Numbered from the stretch's first letter, positions 8,379-17,968 are shown. The stretch is DNA of 64,000 bases from an uncultured Clostridia bacterium (GCA_934631025.1 CAKTXR010000005.1:46083-110082); one strand, 5' to 3'. Notes: generated by a model from the letters alone, not told the origin. Program-made: numbers and translations.

Positions 8379-10667
8379 TCAGGCCTGAGCGCCGATTCCT
8401 TCCTCGGCAAGCGGCTTCAGCACGATGATCAGCGTATCGCAGGCCTCTTCGAGCGTCTCGCCCTCATCGAGCGCATAGTCCAGCTCGAGCACGACGCGGC
8501 CGTCCTCATTCACGGCGACGTTCAGCGCAATGCCCGCGCCGATCGCCTCGCTCGCCGCCCAATCGTACAACGCGTTTTCATCGCCTGCGGGCAGAGAAAG
8601 CGTCACGCGCGCCGCGGGCCGCACAACCTCGCCCGCCGCTTCAAAGCACAGCGATATGATGACGCGCCCATCGCTCAGCACACCGCGCCGCAGCACGGGC
8701 TGGCCGGGCAGCGCAATCTCGCCGGCAAAGGCTTCAAGGCACACCTTCTCAATCAGTTCGAGCCGCCCGCCCTCCGAAAGCCGTCCGCAGATCGGGCAGA
8801 ATACGCGCTCATCCGTCTCATCGTTCATCAGGGGACGCAATGTGCATTCGGCATCTGCCGTTTCTCCGCAGCCCTCGCGGCGGCAGACGGCGGTATGCGT
8901 GTTCTTGCCCTCAACGGGCGTCCAGTCGACGAAATCATGTCCCAGCGCGGGCGTTTCATTCCCCTGCTCCACGCGGCCGCAGCGGCGGCAGGTGTAAACC
9001 GTGTATCCGCGCTCGGTACAGGTGGGCGGCACGACGCTCTGCTCGTCGTCATGGCCGACGGCGTTCAGCTCACGCGCCGTCGTCTCGGTGTGGCCGCCGA
9101 TCCACAGTCCCCTGTCCGCAATCTCGGGGAACACGGCTGTCAGCGTCGCGACGGTCTTTTCCGTGCAGGCCGGATGCGCGTCGATCGTATAGGCGACGGC
9201 CGTCTCGTAAGTATGGCTGCCGTCGCGGCGGCACACGGCGCGGCCCGTGCAGGTTCCGCCCGCCGTATCCCATATATAGGAATAGGCCCAGTCGTGGCCG
9301 AGCGCCTTTCCCTTCACGACGTAATTGCGCTGAGAAATCACGCGCCCCGCTTCGTCCAGCGCCTCATAGCGCGCCGACGCATCCTGCGTGCAGGAGGCAG
9401 ACGTATCGCCCGTCTCCGCCCGCCTGACGGCAGCCGCGCCCAGGTTCAGCGTCTCGCCGCACTGCTGGCAGCGCGCCGCAATCGACGCGGCGGGCAGCGT
9501 TCCATCCGACGGCAGCTCCGCCGGCCATTCCGCGCCGTATACGTTCACCTGCTCAGCAGGATGCAGGCACACGTCGACCGCGCCGCAGCCCGCGCGCAGG
9601 CAACTCCGCTCCCCGTTCTTCCACGGGTTCCATTCATGGCCCAGCGCGTCTGCGGTATAGACGATGCGCACGCTCGCGCCGCTCCCGTCCTTCGCCCAGC
9701 CTTCGAAAGCCGGCTCGTATTTCGTATAGCCCTTTTCCGTGCAGGTGGCCTTGACGCTCTGTCTCATGGCGCGGGCGCTCTGCATCTCCTCCGTCCGGCA
9801 GCGGCTGCACACGCGCGTGGCCGTGCATTCGTCGCCGTTCCATCTGTAGGAGACGGCCTGCCAGTCGTGCGGCTGTTTTTCCAGCGCCGCGCCGCACACC
9901 GAGCAGACCGGCGCGGCCGCACAGGGGGGATTGATGTTCTTTAAGTGATCGCAGATCTCCTTCGCGCCGCAGCCCGCGCGCCGGCAGACGCGCTCGCTCG
10001 CCGCGCCGTTCTGCTTCCAGGCGCTCCAGTCGTGCCCCGCGGGCAGGATCTCGGTCTTATGGCCGCCGCAGACCGTGCAGCGCAGCATCTGCTGTCCCTC
10101 CTGCGTGCAGGTGGCGGGCAGCGTGCTGGCCACGACGAAATCGCAAGCCTGATCGTTGAGCGTCATGGCGCATTTGTCACAGCGCTCATAATGCCGCTCG
10201 ACCGCCGCGTCGAACGTCCAGACCGGATTGCCGGACGCGTCGGCGGCAGGCGTATGACGCTCGGTCACGCTCTCCGTGCAGCTGGGGCGCGTGCAGCGCT
10301 TTTTGTGATAGCTGCCGTCGACCGGCTCATAGACATAGCTGTGCCCCAGCGCGTTCAGCGTCGGCCGGTAGCCGCAGTAGCGGCAGATTTCGCCCTTCAG
10401 CCCGTTCTGCGTACAGGTGGCCGGAACTTCCTCTGCGGCGGCGTAATCGTGGTCGACGCGAATGGTATGGCCGCATCTGCCCTTCCAGGCGCACTGGCTG
10501 TCGCCTGAGGAGACAAACTCGCCCAGCGTCACGCTCTCCTGGCACTCGGGGCAGAGATACTCGCCCGAGGGCGCGGACTGCTCCGCCAGCGCGCAGAGCG
10601 GCAGCGCCATGAGAATAAGCGTCAGCGCCGCCAGCAGCGTTTTTCGACTTCTCATCGTGTTTTTCAT
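8379..10667 (-). CDS. Large secreted Cys-pair repeat protein
   Basis: The 762-residue protein has a signal peptide (MRSRKTLLAALTLILMALPLCALA, cut near residue 29) and no visible membrane anchor or sorting signal. The body is a run of degenerate units, each with an ATCTxxG or similar start, a CxxCG or CxRxGCG pair and a closing ALGHD or GHDW, for example at about residues 82-112, 183-215, 310-350 and 555-585. The spaced Cys pairs suggest small zinc- or disulfide-held ribbons. The last 130 residues are free of Cys and look like an all-beta domain. Such proteins are common in gut Clostridia but I know no function. It is monocistronic and diverges from the glycyl radical enzyme operon. Confidence 0.75.
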   Translation of the reverse strand: MKNTMRSRKTLLAALTLILMALPLCALAEQSAPSGEYLCPECQESVTLGEFVSSGDSQCAWKGRCGHTIRVDHDYAAAEEVPATCTQNGLKGEICRYCGYRPTLNALGHSYVYEPVDGSYHKKRCTRPSCTESVTERHTPAADASGNPVWTFDAAVERHYERCDKCAMTLNDQACDFVVASTLPATCTQEGQQMLRCTVCGGHKTEILPAGHDWSAWKQNGAASERVCRRAGCGAKEICDHLKNINPPCAAAPVCSVCGAALEKQPHDWQAVSYRWNGDECTATRVCSRCRTEEMQSARAMRQSVKATCTEKGYTKYEPAFEGWAKDGSGASVRIVYTADALGHEWNPWKNGERSCLRAGCGAVDVCLHPAEQVNVYGAEWPAELPSDGTLPAASIAARCQQCGETLNLGAAAVRRAETGDTSASCTQDASARYEALDEAGRVISQRNYVVKGKALGHDWAYSYIWDTAGGTCTGRAVCRRDGSHTYETAVAYTIDAHPACTEKTVATLTAVFPEIADRGLWIGGHTETTARELNAVGHDDEQSVVPPTCTERGYTVYTCRRCGRVEQGNETPALGHDFVDWTPVEGKNTHTAVCRREGCGETADAECTLRPLMNDETDERVFCPICGRLSEGGRLELIEKVCLEAFAGEIALPGQPVLRRGVLSDGRVIISLCFEAAGEVVRPAARVTLSLPAGDENALYDWAASEAIGAGIALNVAVNEDGRVVLELDYALDEGETLEEACDTLIIVLKPLAEEGIGAQA

Positions 10668-10992
10668 AGTCTCAACTCCGATATTTCCTGTTCAGACGTG
10701 ATATACTCGTTTAGACGGCGGTCTGGATGATGTTGGTTCCCGCCGCCTGCCTGTTTTTTTCTTTTTATTGTAGCACATCCCGCACCCTATGACAACACGG
10801 CGCGCCGATGGAAAATTGTGGAACGAAAGCAGCGCCGTTTTCGATGCTCATCGAACCGCAAGGGCATTTCAGCGCTTTTTTGCCGCAAAAATTAAAAAAC
10901 AGCTTGCATTAGCGCGTCAAATGCGTTATGATTCAAACGGCACACTATTTTGCCATAAAAGATTTGTATCACGACACAAGGAGGATTTCTCC
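10668..10992 (+). promoter_or_regulatory. Intergenic region with the glycyl radical enzyme promoter
   Basis: These 325 bases separate two divergent genes. A clear plus-strand promoter is TTGCAT (10904-10909), 17 bases, TATGAT (10927-10932), giving a leader of about 55 bases before AAGGAGG. The open frame extends back to 10789 but that part is AT-rich and codes for nothing recognisable. I see no riboswitch or other gene here. Confidence 0.7.
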
Positions 10993-13203
10993 ATGAGCGA
11001 CGTGCAGCTGACCTTCATCCCCAAATTTGAGCAGTCCGAGCGCATTAAGACGCTCGAAGCGCGCAACAGAGAACTGGGCACCAACGGCATGCGGCAGTAT
11101 GGCACCTACGGCGACCATCGCTGCTGGCTCAACATCGGCCCCTTCCCCCGCATGGACGATCTGCCCTCCCATCGGCAGGGCTACCGCATGAGCAGCGAGC
11201 AGTGGGGCGAGGACTATGAGTTCATGCTCGACAACACCGAGGCGCACATCTACCCCTGCGAGACCATCGTGGGCGAAATCTACTGGGAACTGGGGCTGCT
11301 GCGTCCCTGCGGCCCGGGCGGCTGGAAGCAGGCCCCGAACGCCGGCGAAATCGCCGAAAAGGTGCGCCTGTCCAGCGAGCTGGGCGGCCACCCCACCGCC
11401 TATGGCCATACCTGTCCCGACGTGGAAATCGTCCTCAAGGAGGGCTACGACCGCATCCTCTCGCGCATCCGAAAGAGCCTTAAAAAGTACACCGACCTCA
11501 ACAACGAGCGCCGCGCCCACTATCTGCGCGGACTGGAGCACGTCTGTCTGGGCTGCATCCGCTATATCGAGCGCTATGCCGCGCTGGCCGAAAAACTCGG
11601 CGGCGAGACGGACGACGCATCTGAAAGGGCGCGCTTTGAGAAGATCGCCGCCTGCTGCCGCCATATCGCCCATGCCGCGCCCGCCACGTTCTACGAGGCC
11701 GTGCAGACCATACAGTTTGCCATACTTTTCGACCGCGCCGTCGGCCACGGCAACGGCTACGGCCGCATGGATCTCTACCTTTATGATTTCTATCGCCGCG
11801 ACATGGACGCGGGGATTCTCACCCGTCGGGAGGCGCGCGAATATATCGCAGAGATGTACATGAAGCTGCGCGGCCAGTTCTTCTCCTTCGGCGGCCGGCT
11901 GGAGGACGGCAGCGACGCGACCAACGAGATGAGCTATGTCGCGCTCGAGGCCTATGATCTGATCGGCGACTACAACAATCTGGGCGTGATGTGGCACAGC
12001 GACATCGATCCCGACTACTACGCCTATGCCTGCGACGTGCTGGCGCGCCACGGCGAGAGCATCCCCGTACTGATCAACTGGGACATCATGTACGATTCCC
12101 TGCTGCGCTGCGGCGTGCCCGAGAGCGAAGCCTGGAAGGTGGTCTATTCCGGCTGTCAGTGGTACTGCCTGCCCGGGCAGGAATGGTGCGGCCACGACAC
12201 GAGCCTCATAAACGTCGTAAAGGCCATGGATCGCGCGCTCGACCGCGCCGCTGCGGACGGCGTTTCCGATTTCGAGACGCTCTACCGCTATTACGAGGAG
12301 GAGCTGCACGTTACAATGCGTGCCTTCCAAAATGCCGAGGCTGCGATCGACCGCGTGCGCGGCGAAAGCCAGCCGGAAATGTACACCTCCATGATCTCCC
12401 ACGGCCCCATCGAGCGCGGGCTGGACATGACCGCGCCCCGCGGCGTGGACAATCAGAACACCTCGCTCAACATATTCGGCATCCCGAACGTGGCCGATTC
12501 CTTCACCGCGATCAACCGCCTTGTGTTCGAGCAGAAGAAGTACACGCTCGCCGAGGTGGTCGCCGCCTGCCGCGGCAACTGGGAGGGCAACGAGATCATG
12601 CGCCAGCGCTTCCTCAGCCAGCCCAAATACGGCAACGGTCTGGACGAAGCCGACAATATGTATGTGCGCGTGTGCGACAGCATGCAGGAAATCGCCGAGG
12701 GCTATGTCAATCAGCGCGGCGGCCAGCCCATGCGCCCCTCGCTGTTCGCGTTCATGTCTCACCTCGAAAGCAAGGACAAGATCGGCGCGACGCCCGACGG
12801 CCGCCATGCCGGCGACGTGCTGGCGCACGGCATCAATCCGCAGGCCGGCGCGAGCAAAAAGGGCCTCATCCCCATGGCCAATTCGGCGGCCTCGGCCGAT
12901 ATGCGCAAGTTCCAGGGCGGCTCCATTCAGGTGGACATCCAGCCGCGCTTCTTCGACGGCAAGGAAAACCGCTACGCCTACATCCGCGATTTCTCCTCCG
13001 CCTTCTTCAAGAGCGGCGGTATGCAGATCAACCTGCACATCCTCGACCTCAAGAAGCTCGAGGACGCCATGGAACACCCCGAAAAGCCCGAATATCAGGA
13101 TCTGGTGGTGCGCATCACCGGCTATTGCGCCCGCTTTATCACCATGTCCCGCGAATATCAGCAGGAGTTCGTCTCCCGCATGAACTATTCGTCGATGAAC
13201 TGA
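10993..13203 (+). CDS. Glycyl radical enzyme of unassigned subgroup
   Basis: The 736-residue protein has the two marks of a glycyl radical enzyme: an active-site Cys (Cys388 in YSGCQWYCLPG) and the C-terminal radical loop RITGYCARF with Gly710, 26 residues from the end. The barrel sequence, for example the part around LINWDIMYDSLLRCGVPESE, fits the pyruvate formate-lyase/dehydratase superfamily. The dehydratases and lyases (CutC, glycerol and hydroxyproline dehydratase) carry GCxE with a catalytic Glu at Cys+2; here that residue is Trp, and a second Cys follows at 392. The Cys-Cys pair of pyruvate formate-lyase is also absent. The reaction is therefore not assigned. ATG 10993 was chosen for the AAGGAGG before it. 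The activase gene follows 8 bases later and a sugar isomerase-like gene after that. It must act without oxygen. Confidence 0.88.
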   Translation: MSDVQLTFIPKFEQSERIKTLEARNRELGTNGMRQYGTYGDHRCWLNIGPFPRMDDLPSHRQGYRMSSEQWGEDYEFMLDNTEAHIYPCETIVGEIYWELGLLRPCGPGGWKQAPNAGEIAEKVRLSSELGGHPTAYGHTCPDVEIVLKEGYDRILSRIRKSLKKYTDLNNERRAHYLRGLEHVCLGCIRYIERYAALAEKLGGETDDASERARFEKIAACCRHIAHAAPATFYEAVQTIQFAILFDRAVGHGNGYGRMDLYLYDFYRRDMDAGILTRREAREYIAEMYMKLRGQFFSFGGRLEDGSDATNEMSYVALEAYDLIGDYNNLGVMWHSDIDPDYYAYACDVLARHGESIPVLINWDIMYDSLLRCGVPESEAWKVVYSGCQWYCLPGQEWCGHDTSLINVVKAMDRALDRAAADGVSDFETLYRYYEEELHVTMRAFQNAEAAIDRVRGESQPEMYTSMISHGPIERGLDMTAPRGVDNQNTSLNIFGIPNVADSFTAINRLVFEQKKYTLAEVVAACRGNWEGNEIMRQRFLSQPKYGNGLDEADNMYVRVCDSMQEIAEGYVNQRGGQPMRPSLFAFMSHLESKDKIGATPDGRHAGDVLAHGINPQAGASKKGLIPMANSAASADMRKFQGGSIQVDIQPRFFDGKENRYAYIRDFSSAFFKSGGMQINLHILDLKKLEDAMEHPEKPEYQDLVVRITGYCARFITMSREYQQEFVSRMNYSSMN

Positions 13204-13211
13204 GGCGCGAT

Positions 13212-14168
13212 ATGAACGACAAAACGCTTTTGACAATCGACGTTTCCCACGGCACGACCCACGACGGCCCCGGCATGCGCACGACGGTGTTCGTCAAGGG
13301 CTGCTCGCTGCGCTGCCGCTGGTGCCAGAACCCCGAGAGCATCAGCGCGCGCAACGAGCCGTGGTGGGACGCGCGCTCCTGCATCGGCTGCCTGAGCTGC
13401 CAGAACGCCTGCCCCGCCGGCGTGCTCTCCTTCACCGACAGGGGGCTGTCCATCGACCGCGTCGCCTGCCGCGCCTGCCTGAGCTGCTGCGAGGCCTGTC
13501 CCGCCGAAGCGCTCTCGCCCGAGGCGCAGCGCTATACCATGGACGCGCTTATGCGCGAGGTGCTGCGCGACAGAGCCTACTACGAGCAGTTCGGCGGCGG
13601 CGTGACCTGCTCGGGCGGCGAGCCGCTCTTGCAATATGAATTCCTCACCGAATTTTTCGAGCGCCTGCACGACGTAGGCGTCACCACGGCGCTGGACACC
13701 TGCGGCTGCGCGCCCCTGAAGAACCTCGAAGCCATGCTGCCGGTGACCGACTATCTGCTCTACGACATGAAGATTTTCGATCCCGACGTACACCGCGCCT
13801 TCACCGGACAGGACAACGCACTGATCCTGAGCAATCTGCTCCGCGCGGCGGACTCCATGCGCCATCGCGGCTATCCGAAGAAGCTGTGGATCCGCACGCC
13901 GCTCATATGGGACGCGACCGCCACCCCCGAAAACATCCGCGCCATAGGCCGCTTTATCGGCGAAAATCTCATAGACGTGCTGGAGCGCTGGGAGCTGTGC
14001 GCGTTCAACGGCGCGTGCGTCACGAAATACGACAAGCTCGGCCTTCGCTGGGACTACGCCGGACGCGGCACGATGAGCCGCGCGCAGATCGAGCCGCTGC
14101 GTCTCGCCGCGCTGGAAAACGTAGGCGAGGACAAGCTGCTCGTCAGCGGCATGATTCGGGAAAAGTAG
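13212..14168 (+). CDS. Glycyl radical enzyme activating enzyme (radical SAM)
   Basis: The 318-residue protein has the radical SAM motif CSLRCRWC (CxxxCxxC, about residues 32-39) and, right after it, two ferredoxin-like cluster motifs (CIGCLSCQNAC near residue 57 and CRACLSCCEAC near residue 86), as in activases of the dehydratase-type enzymes. GGVTCSGGEPLLQ (near residue 131) is the SAM-binding GGEP segment. It cuts SAM to place the radical on the Gly710 of the upstream enzyme. The start lies 8 bases past the enzyme's stop codon and its weak GAGG site overlaps that stop, so translation is probably coupled. Confidence 0.93.
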   Translation: MNDKTLLTIDVSHGTTHDGPGMRTTVFVKGCSLRCRWCQNPESISARNEPWWDARSCIGCLSCQNACPAGVLSFTDRGLSIDRVACRACLSCCEACPAEALSPEAQRYTMDALMREVLRDRAYYEQFGGGVTCSGGEPLLQYEFLTEFFERLHDVGVTTALDTCGCAPLKNLEAMLPVTDYLLYDMKIFDPDVHRAFTGQDNALILSNLLRAADSMRHRGYPKKLWIRTPLIWDATATPENIRAIGRFIGENLIDVLERWELCAFNGACVTKYDKLGLRWDYAGRGTMSRAQIEPLRLAALENVGEDKLLVSGMIREK

Positions 14169-14208
14169 CGCTTCCCCGCGGGCATACTGTTTGTTTTCTC
14201 CCATTGAT

Positions 14209-14242
14209 GGGCGGCTTTCTCCATTGCGGAGACAGGCCGCCC
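14209..14242 (+). terminator. Hairpin after the activase gene, overlapping the next promoter
   Basis: GGGCGGC (14209-14215) pairs with GCCGCCC (14236-14242), with a nearly complementary inner part. No T run follows, so termination is uncertain. Confidence 0.4.
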
Positions 14243-14252
14243 GTGCTATAGT
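14224..14252 (+). promoter_or_regulatory. Promoter of the isomerase-like gene
   Basis: TTGCGG (14224-14229), a 17-base spacer and TATAGT (14247-14252) lie 48 bases upstream of the ATG. The hairpin at 14209-14242 covers the -35 and most of the spacer. A short direct repeat of GACGCTTAT follows the -10. Confidence 0.55.
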
Positions 14253-14300
14253 TAATATGATATGGACGCTTATTGACGCTTATCTAAGGAGGAAATCAGC

Positions 14301-15728
14301 ATGAATAACAAACCGGTGATCGCCGTTGTGCCGCTGGGTCATTATATTTACTTTCGCCAGTTCGAGGGACTGTATGAGGAGCTTTGCAAAAAAGCCGACG
14401 CGTTCAGGGCGTATTTCGACGATTCGGCCGACGTGTTCGTGACCGAGTATGTGGACGATGTAGACAAGGCGTTTTCCGTCGTGCGCGATGTAAAAAAGCG
14501 CGATGTGGACGGCGTGTTTCTGCTTTTGACCACCTATCTGCCCTCGTCGCTGTGCGCGCCGTTCGCCAACTATATCGACGCGCCGCAGATCCTCGTGGGC
14601 CTTCAGCCGCTCGATCATCTCGATTACGGCCGCTGTACCACCTATATGCAGCTGGTGAACGACGACATCTGCGCCATGCCGGAAATCGCAGGTGTGTACG
14701 GCCGGCTGGGCAGGCCCGTTCCGCCCTGCCTTGTGGCGGCCGCCTCTCAGGAGGACGAAATTCGCCGCGAGGTGCAGGCCTGGCAGCGGGCGATCGCGGC
14801 GCGTGCGGCGTTCAAATATGCGATATTCGGCTATCTGGGGCACACCTACGAGGGCATGTACGACATGCACACCGACCCGACCGCCTTCTCGGCGGCGTTC
14901 AAATCGCACGTCAAAATGCTCGAAATGTGCGAGCTGAAAAAATGGGCGGATCAGGCGAGCGACGCGGAAATCGCGCGCAAAATCGCCGTCATTAAGGACA
15001 CCTTCTCCATCCAGACCCCCTCCGTCGATCCGCTGACCGACTATGTGACCGACGACGATCTGCGTCTCTCCGCCCGCATGGCCTGCGCGCTGGACGCGAT
15101 GATCGAGAAAAACAATCTGACCGCGCTGGCCTACTTCTACAAGGGCGAGGACGGCAACGAATACGAGCGCATGGCCGCGGCGCTGATCGTGGGCAACACG
15201 CTGCTCACCTCCTCCGGAATTCCGCTGGCCGGCGAGGCCGATCTCAAGACGGCGGCCGCCATGCTGATCATGAACCGGCTGGGCGGCGGCGGCTCGTTCG
15301 CCGAGCTGCACCCCTTCGACGTCGCGGGCAACTGCGTGCTGGTCGGCCACGACGGCCCGCACAACATCGCCATCAGCGAGGGCCGGCCCGTGCTGCGCAA
15401 GCTGAAAAAGTATCACGGCAAATCGGGCAGCGGCATCGGCGTGGAATTCAGCCTGAAGGCCGGGCCGGTGACGCTTTTAAGCATCAACTGTCAGCACAAC
15501 GGCCGCTTCAAGCTGGTCGCGGCGGCGGGCACGTCGGTCAAGGGCGAGATTCCGCAGACCGGCAACACCAACACGCGCGTGACGTTCGATATGCCGGTGA
15601 CGCGCTTCATCAGCCGCTGGTGCGAGGCCGCGCCGACGCATCATCTGGCGCTGGGCACGGGCAATCACATCGAGGAGATTCGCCGCTTCGCCCGCATCAT
15701 GGACGTTGATCTGGAGGTCATTGAATAA
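14301..15728 (+). CDS. L-fucose/L-arabinose isomerase family protein
   Basis: The 475-residue protein follows the AraA/FucI layout: an N-terminal Rossmann-like part (VDGVFLLLTTYLPSSL, about residues 73-88), a middle part with LTALAYFYKGEDGNEYERMAAALIVGNTLLTSSGIPLAGEADLKTA (about residues 273-320, with the Glu residues expected near the metal) and a C-terminal barrel with HPFDVAGNCVLVGHDGPHN (His and Asp ligands). Family members interconvert aldoses and ketoses with Mn. The substrate is not certain, since this group also contains uncharacterised sugar-binding members. It has a TAAGGAGGA ribosome site, its own promoter, and follows the radical enzyme pair, so a shared sugar-derived pathway is plausible. 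Confidence 0.8.
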   Translation: MNNKPVIAVVPLGHYIYFRQFEGLYEELCKKADAFRAYFDDSADVFVTEYVDDVDKAFSVVRDVKKRDVDGVFLLLTTYLPSSLCAPFANYIDAPQILVGLQPLDHLDYGRCTTYMQLVNDDICAMPEIAGVYGRLGRPVPPCLVAAASQEDEIRREVQAWQRAIAARAAFKYAIFGYLGHTYEGMYDMHTDPTAFSAAFKSHVKMLEMCELKKWADQASDAEIARKIAVIKDTFSIQTPSVDPLTDYVTDDDLRLSARMACALDAMIEKNNLTALAYFYKGEDGNEYERMAAALIVGNTLLTSSGIPLAGEADLKTAAAMLIMNRLGGGGSFAELHPFDVAGNCVLVGHDGPHNIAISEGRPVLRKLKKYHGKSGSGIGVEFSLKAGPVTLLSINCQHNGRFKLVAAAGTSVKGEIPQTGNTNTRVTFDMPVTRFISRWCEAAPTHHLALGTGNHIEEIRRFARIMDVDLEVIE

Positions 15729-15733
15729 AGCAG

Positions 15734-15779
15734 CATCCCCGCGCCGCCTTTTCAGCAGGCAGCGCGGGGATGACTTTTT
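15734..15779. terminator. Terminator between convergent isomerase and galactosidase genes
   Basis: CATCCCCGCGC (15734-15744) pairs perfectly with GCGCGGGGATG (15762-15772), followed by ACTTTTT on the plus strand. Confidence 0.88.
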
Positions 15780-15787
15780 ATCGGCCT

Positions 15788-17932
15788 TTACGCTTCAATT
15801 TCCTCGATGAGGATCAATTCGCTCGACAGCGCCGAGGGGATGAACGCCTTCACGCCCCGCATGAGCGACGCGCCGGTCAGCAGCTCGCTCGCGCCGTCGT
15901 TGTCATAGGTCACGCGATAGGTCTTGCCGCGGTTCAGGCCGCGCACGCGGAGCGCGATCTCGCCGCCCATCCAGCCGGTGAGCGTGAATATGCCGATCAC
16001 GCCGCGCTTCTGATCGGGCGAAACCAGCTCCAGCGCCGTATAGCCCGCCGCACGCGCCGCTTTGCAATCCGGCGTGGGATGATAGACGCGAGCCTCGTTC
16101 AAAAACGGCCGGATGAAGGACTTGTACAGCCCAACGCTGCGCGAGACGAAATCAAACACATCCGGATTCATCTCGGCCGTCGCCGGGCCGAACACATTGA
16201 GCGTCATGTGGCTGAGCATCGCGCCGCGCAGATGCTGATCGAGCGACGCGTATTTATGACAGCCCATGCCGGCCACCAGCCGGTCGACGCGATCGGGCGG
16301 CAGCGCCATTGTCATGCCGTTCGTGATCTCGATCGAGCGCGGTGCCGTCTGCTTGTCGGACACCCATGTGTGATTGAACGCGCGCATCATGCCCCAGTCG
16401 GTGCGGCCGCCGCCCCCGGCGCAGTTTTCAAAGATCACATTCGGGAAGCGCTTTTTCAGGCGGCGGTACAGTTCGTAAAAGCCCTCGATCTGGCGCATGG
16501 AGCGGCACTCGCGCCGTCCGTCGCGCATTCCGACATGGAAATACTCCTGAGACAGCACGTTGTAATCCACGCGGTAGAGATCGAGATGATACGTCTCAAT
16601 GACGCGCGCGGCCTGCGCCTCCGCCCAGTCGACCACATCGGGATTGGAAAAGTCCAGATAGCCCTCGGACGCTTTGCCGTCTATATGGCGTGTGAACCAC
16701 TCGGGGTGCTCCGAAAACGCGCAGCTGTGCCGTCCCATGCGCTCAACCTCCGCCCAAAGGCCGAACTTCATGCCCAGCTTTCGGCAATGGCGCTCGATTT
16801 CATCAAGGCCGCCGGGATAGCGCTCGGGATCGGGCCGCCAGTCGCCGGCATGGCCGAACCAGTCGCTTTCCTCATGCGGCGGGCAATACCAGCCCGCGTC
16901 CACGATGAACACCTCCGCGCCGGCGCGCGCCATCTGCTCCATGAACTGCTTCGTCGTCTCGACGCTCATGTCGTGCTCCGCGCCCATGCCCGCGCCCACA
17001 AGGCAGGCGTTCTCCGTGCCGGGCAGCGTGAACACGCTCGTGCGCGCATGGTCGAACATCGCGTTGACCGCGTCGTCGTGGTCGCCGTGAACGCAGGCGA
17101 TATGTACCGCCGGCGTGGTCAGCGTCTCGCCCGCCGAGAGCACGATCAGCGGACGGGACGAATCGATCTCCGCCGCCCAGCCGAGCGCCGTCCAGTCGTT
17201 CTCGCGGTGCGCCTGATAGTCGAAGGCGAAGCGATAGCCGCCGCTGTAGGCCAGCTGCGCGATGAACGTCGTGCCCTTTACCGTGTTTTCGAGTATGAAC
17301 ATCGGGTGCCGGAAGCGGTCGCGCCGATAGCGCCCGGCGAATTCGTGAATGTCCGGTTCGAGCGCGTGCCAGGAGAAATCGCCCTCCTTCCCCCAGCCGT
17401 CCGCGTCGAAATACCCAAGCCTGTAATAGGATTCAACCGGCCTGCCCGTCATGCCCCGCGCGGCGATTTCGCCCTCCATGATTTCCATCCCGCCGCCCAT
17501 CACGGCCAGACGGCTGACCGCCGCGGCGCGCTCGCCCGCGTTTTCAATCTCCAGCCAGCGCGTCATCGCCGCCGTGCCGTCCAGAAGCGTGTGGACGCGT
17601 ATGCGGATCGCCTTGTCCGCGCAATAGAGCGAAATGACTGCGTGCGTGCCCTTTTCCTCCTCGCGCTGCTCGAAGCCCTCCAGCGTCAGGCCGCGGTCGC
17701 AGCACTCGCCGTCTATATCCAGCGAAAACGCCTGCGGCTCGGCAAAGCGGCTCGTGTCCAGCCGCGTGGGGAAATTCGTCAGCACATTGAGCGGATAGCC
17801 CGCCGCGTTCCAGCCCCGCGCGGCCAGCATGCCGTCGAAAAAGGATTCCTCATAGACCGTCAGGTGCGTGCGATAGCAGAATACGGTTTCCTCGCCCGGC
17901 TGATAATAAACGCCGTGATAGCCCTGCTCCAT
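15788..17932 (-). CDS. Alpha-galactosidase-like glycoside hydrolase family 36
   Basis: The 714-residue protein has no signal peptide and should act in the cytosol on imported alpha-galactosides. An N-terminal beta-sandwich leads into the TIM barrel with DAGWYCPPHEESDWFGHAGDW (about residues 348-368), LDLYRVDYN with the likely nucleophile Asp, and HTWVSDKQTAPRSIEI with the likely acid/base Asp. ENCAGGGGRTDWGMM is also a GH36 mark. It is monocistronic with an AAAGGAG ribosome site and its own promoter. No transporter is next to it. Other alpha-glycosidic specificities in the family are possible. Confidence 0.9.
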   Translation of the reverse strand: MEQGYHGVYYQPGEETVFCYRTHLTVYEESFFDGMLAARGWNAAGYPLNVLTNFPTRLDTSRFAEPQAFSLDIDGECCDRGLTLEGFEQREEEKGTHAVISLYCADKAIRIRVHTLLDGTAAMTRWLEIENAGERAAAVSRLAVMGGGMEIMEGEIAARGMTGRPVESYYRLGYFDADGWGKEGDFSWHALEPDIHEFAGRYRRDRFRHPMFILENTVKGTTFIAQLAYSGGYRFAFDYQAHRENDWTALGWAAEIDSSRPLIVLSAGETLTTPAVHIACVHGDHDDAVNAMFDHARTSVFTLPGTENACLVGAGMGAEHDMSVETTKQFMEQMARAGAEVFIVDAGWYCPPHEESDWFGHAGDWRPDPERYPGGLDEIERHCRKLGMKFGLWAEVERMGRHSCAFSEHPEWFTRHIDGKASEGYLDFSNPDVVDWAEAQAARVIETYHLDLYRVDYNVLSQEYFHVGMRDGRRECRSMRQIEGFYELYRRLKKRFPNVIFENCAGGGGRTDWGMMRAFNHTWVSDKQTAPRSIEITNGMTMALPPDRVDRLVAGMGCHKYASLDQHLRGAMLSHMTLNVFGPATAEMNPDVFDFVSRSVGLYKSFIRPFLNEARVYHPTPDCKAARAAGYTALELVSPDQKRGVIGIFTLTGWMGGEIALRVRGLNRGKTYRVTYDNDGASELLTGASLMRGVKAFIPSALSSELILIEEIEA

Positions 17933-17968
17933 AGCTGCGCGTCTCCTTTATGTTAAAATTACAGCTTT

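Noticed and set aside
10714..10760. A plus-strand hairpin followed by a run of seven T, as a possible small RNA terminator
   Set aside because: The stem is only 6 bp and lies 8 bases from the T run, and no plus-strand promoter with a -35 precedes it.
15788..17932. Part of the glycyl radical enzyme operon
   Set aside because: It is on the opposite strand, has its own promoter, and is separated by a strong terminator.
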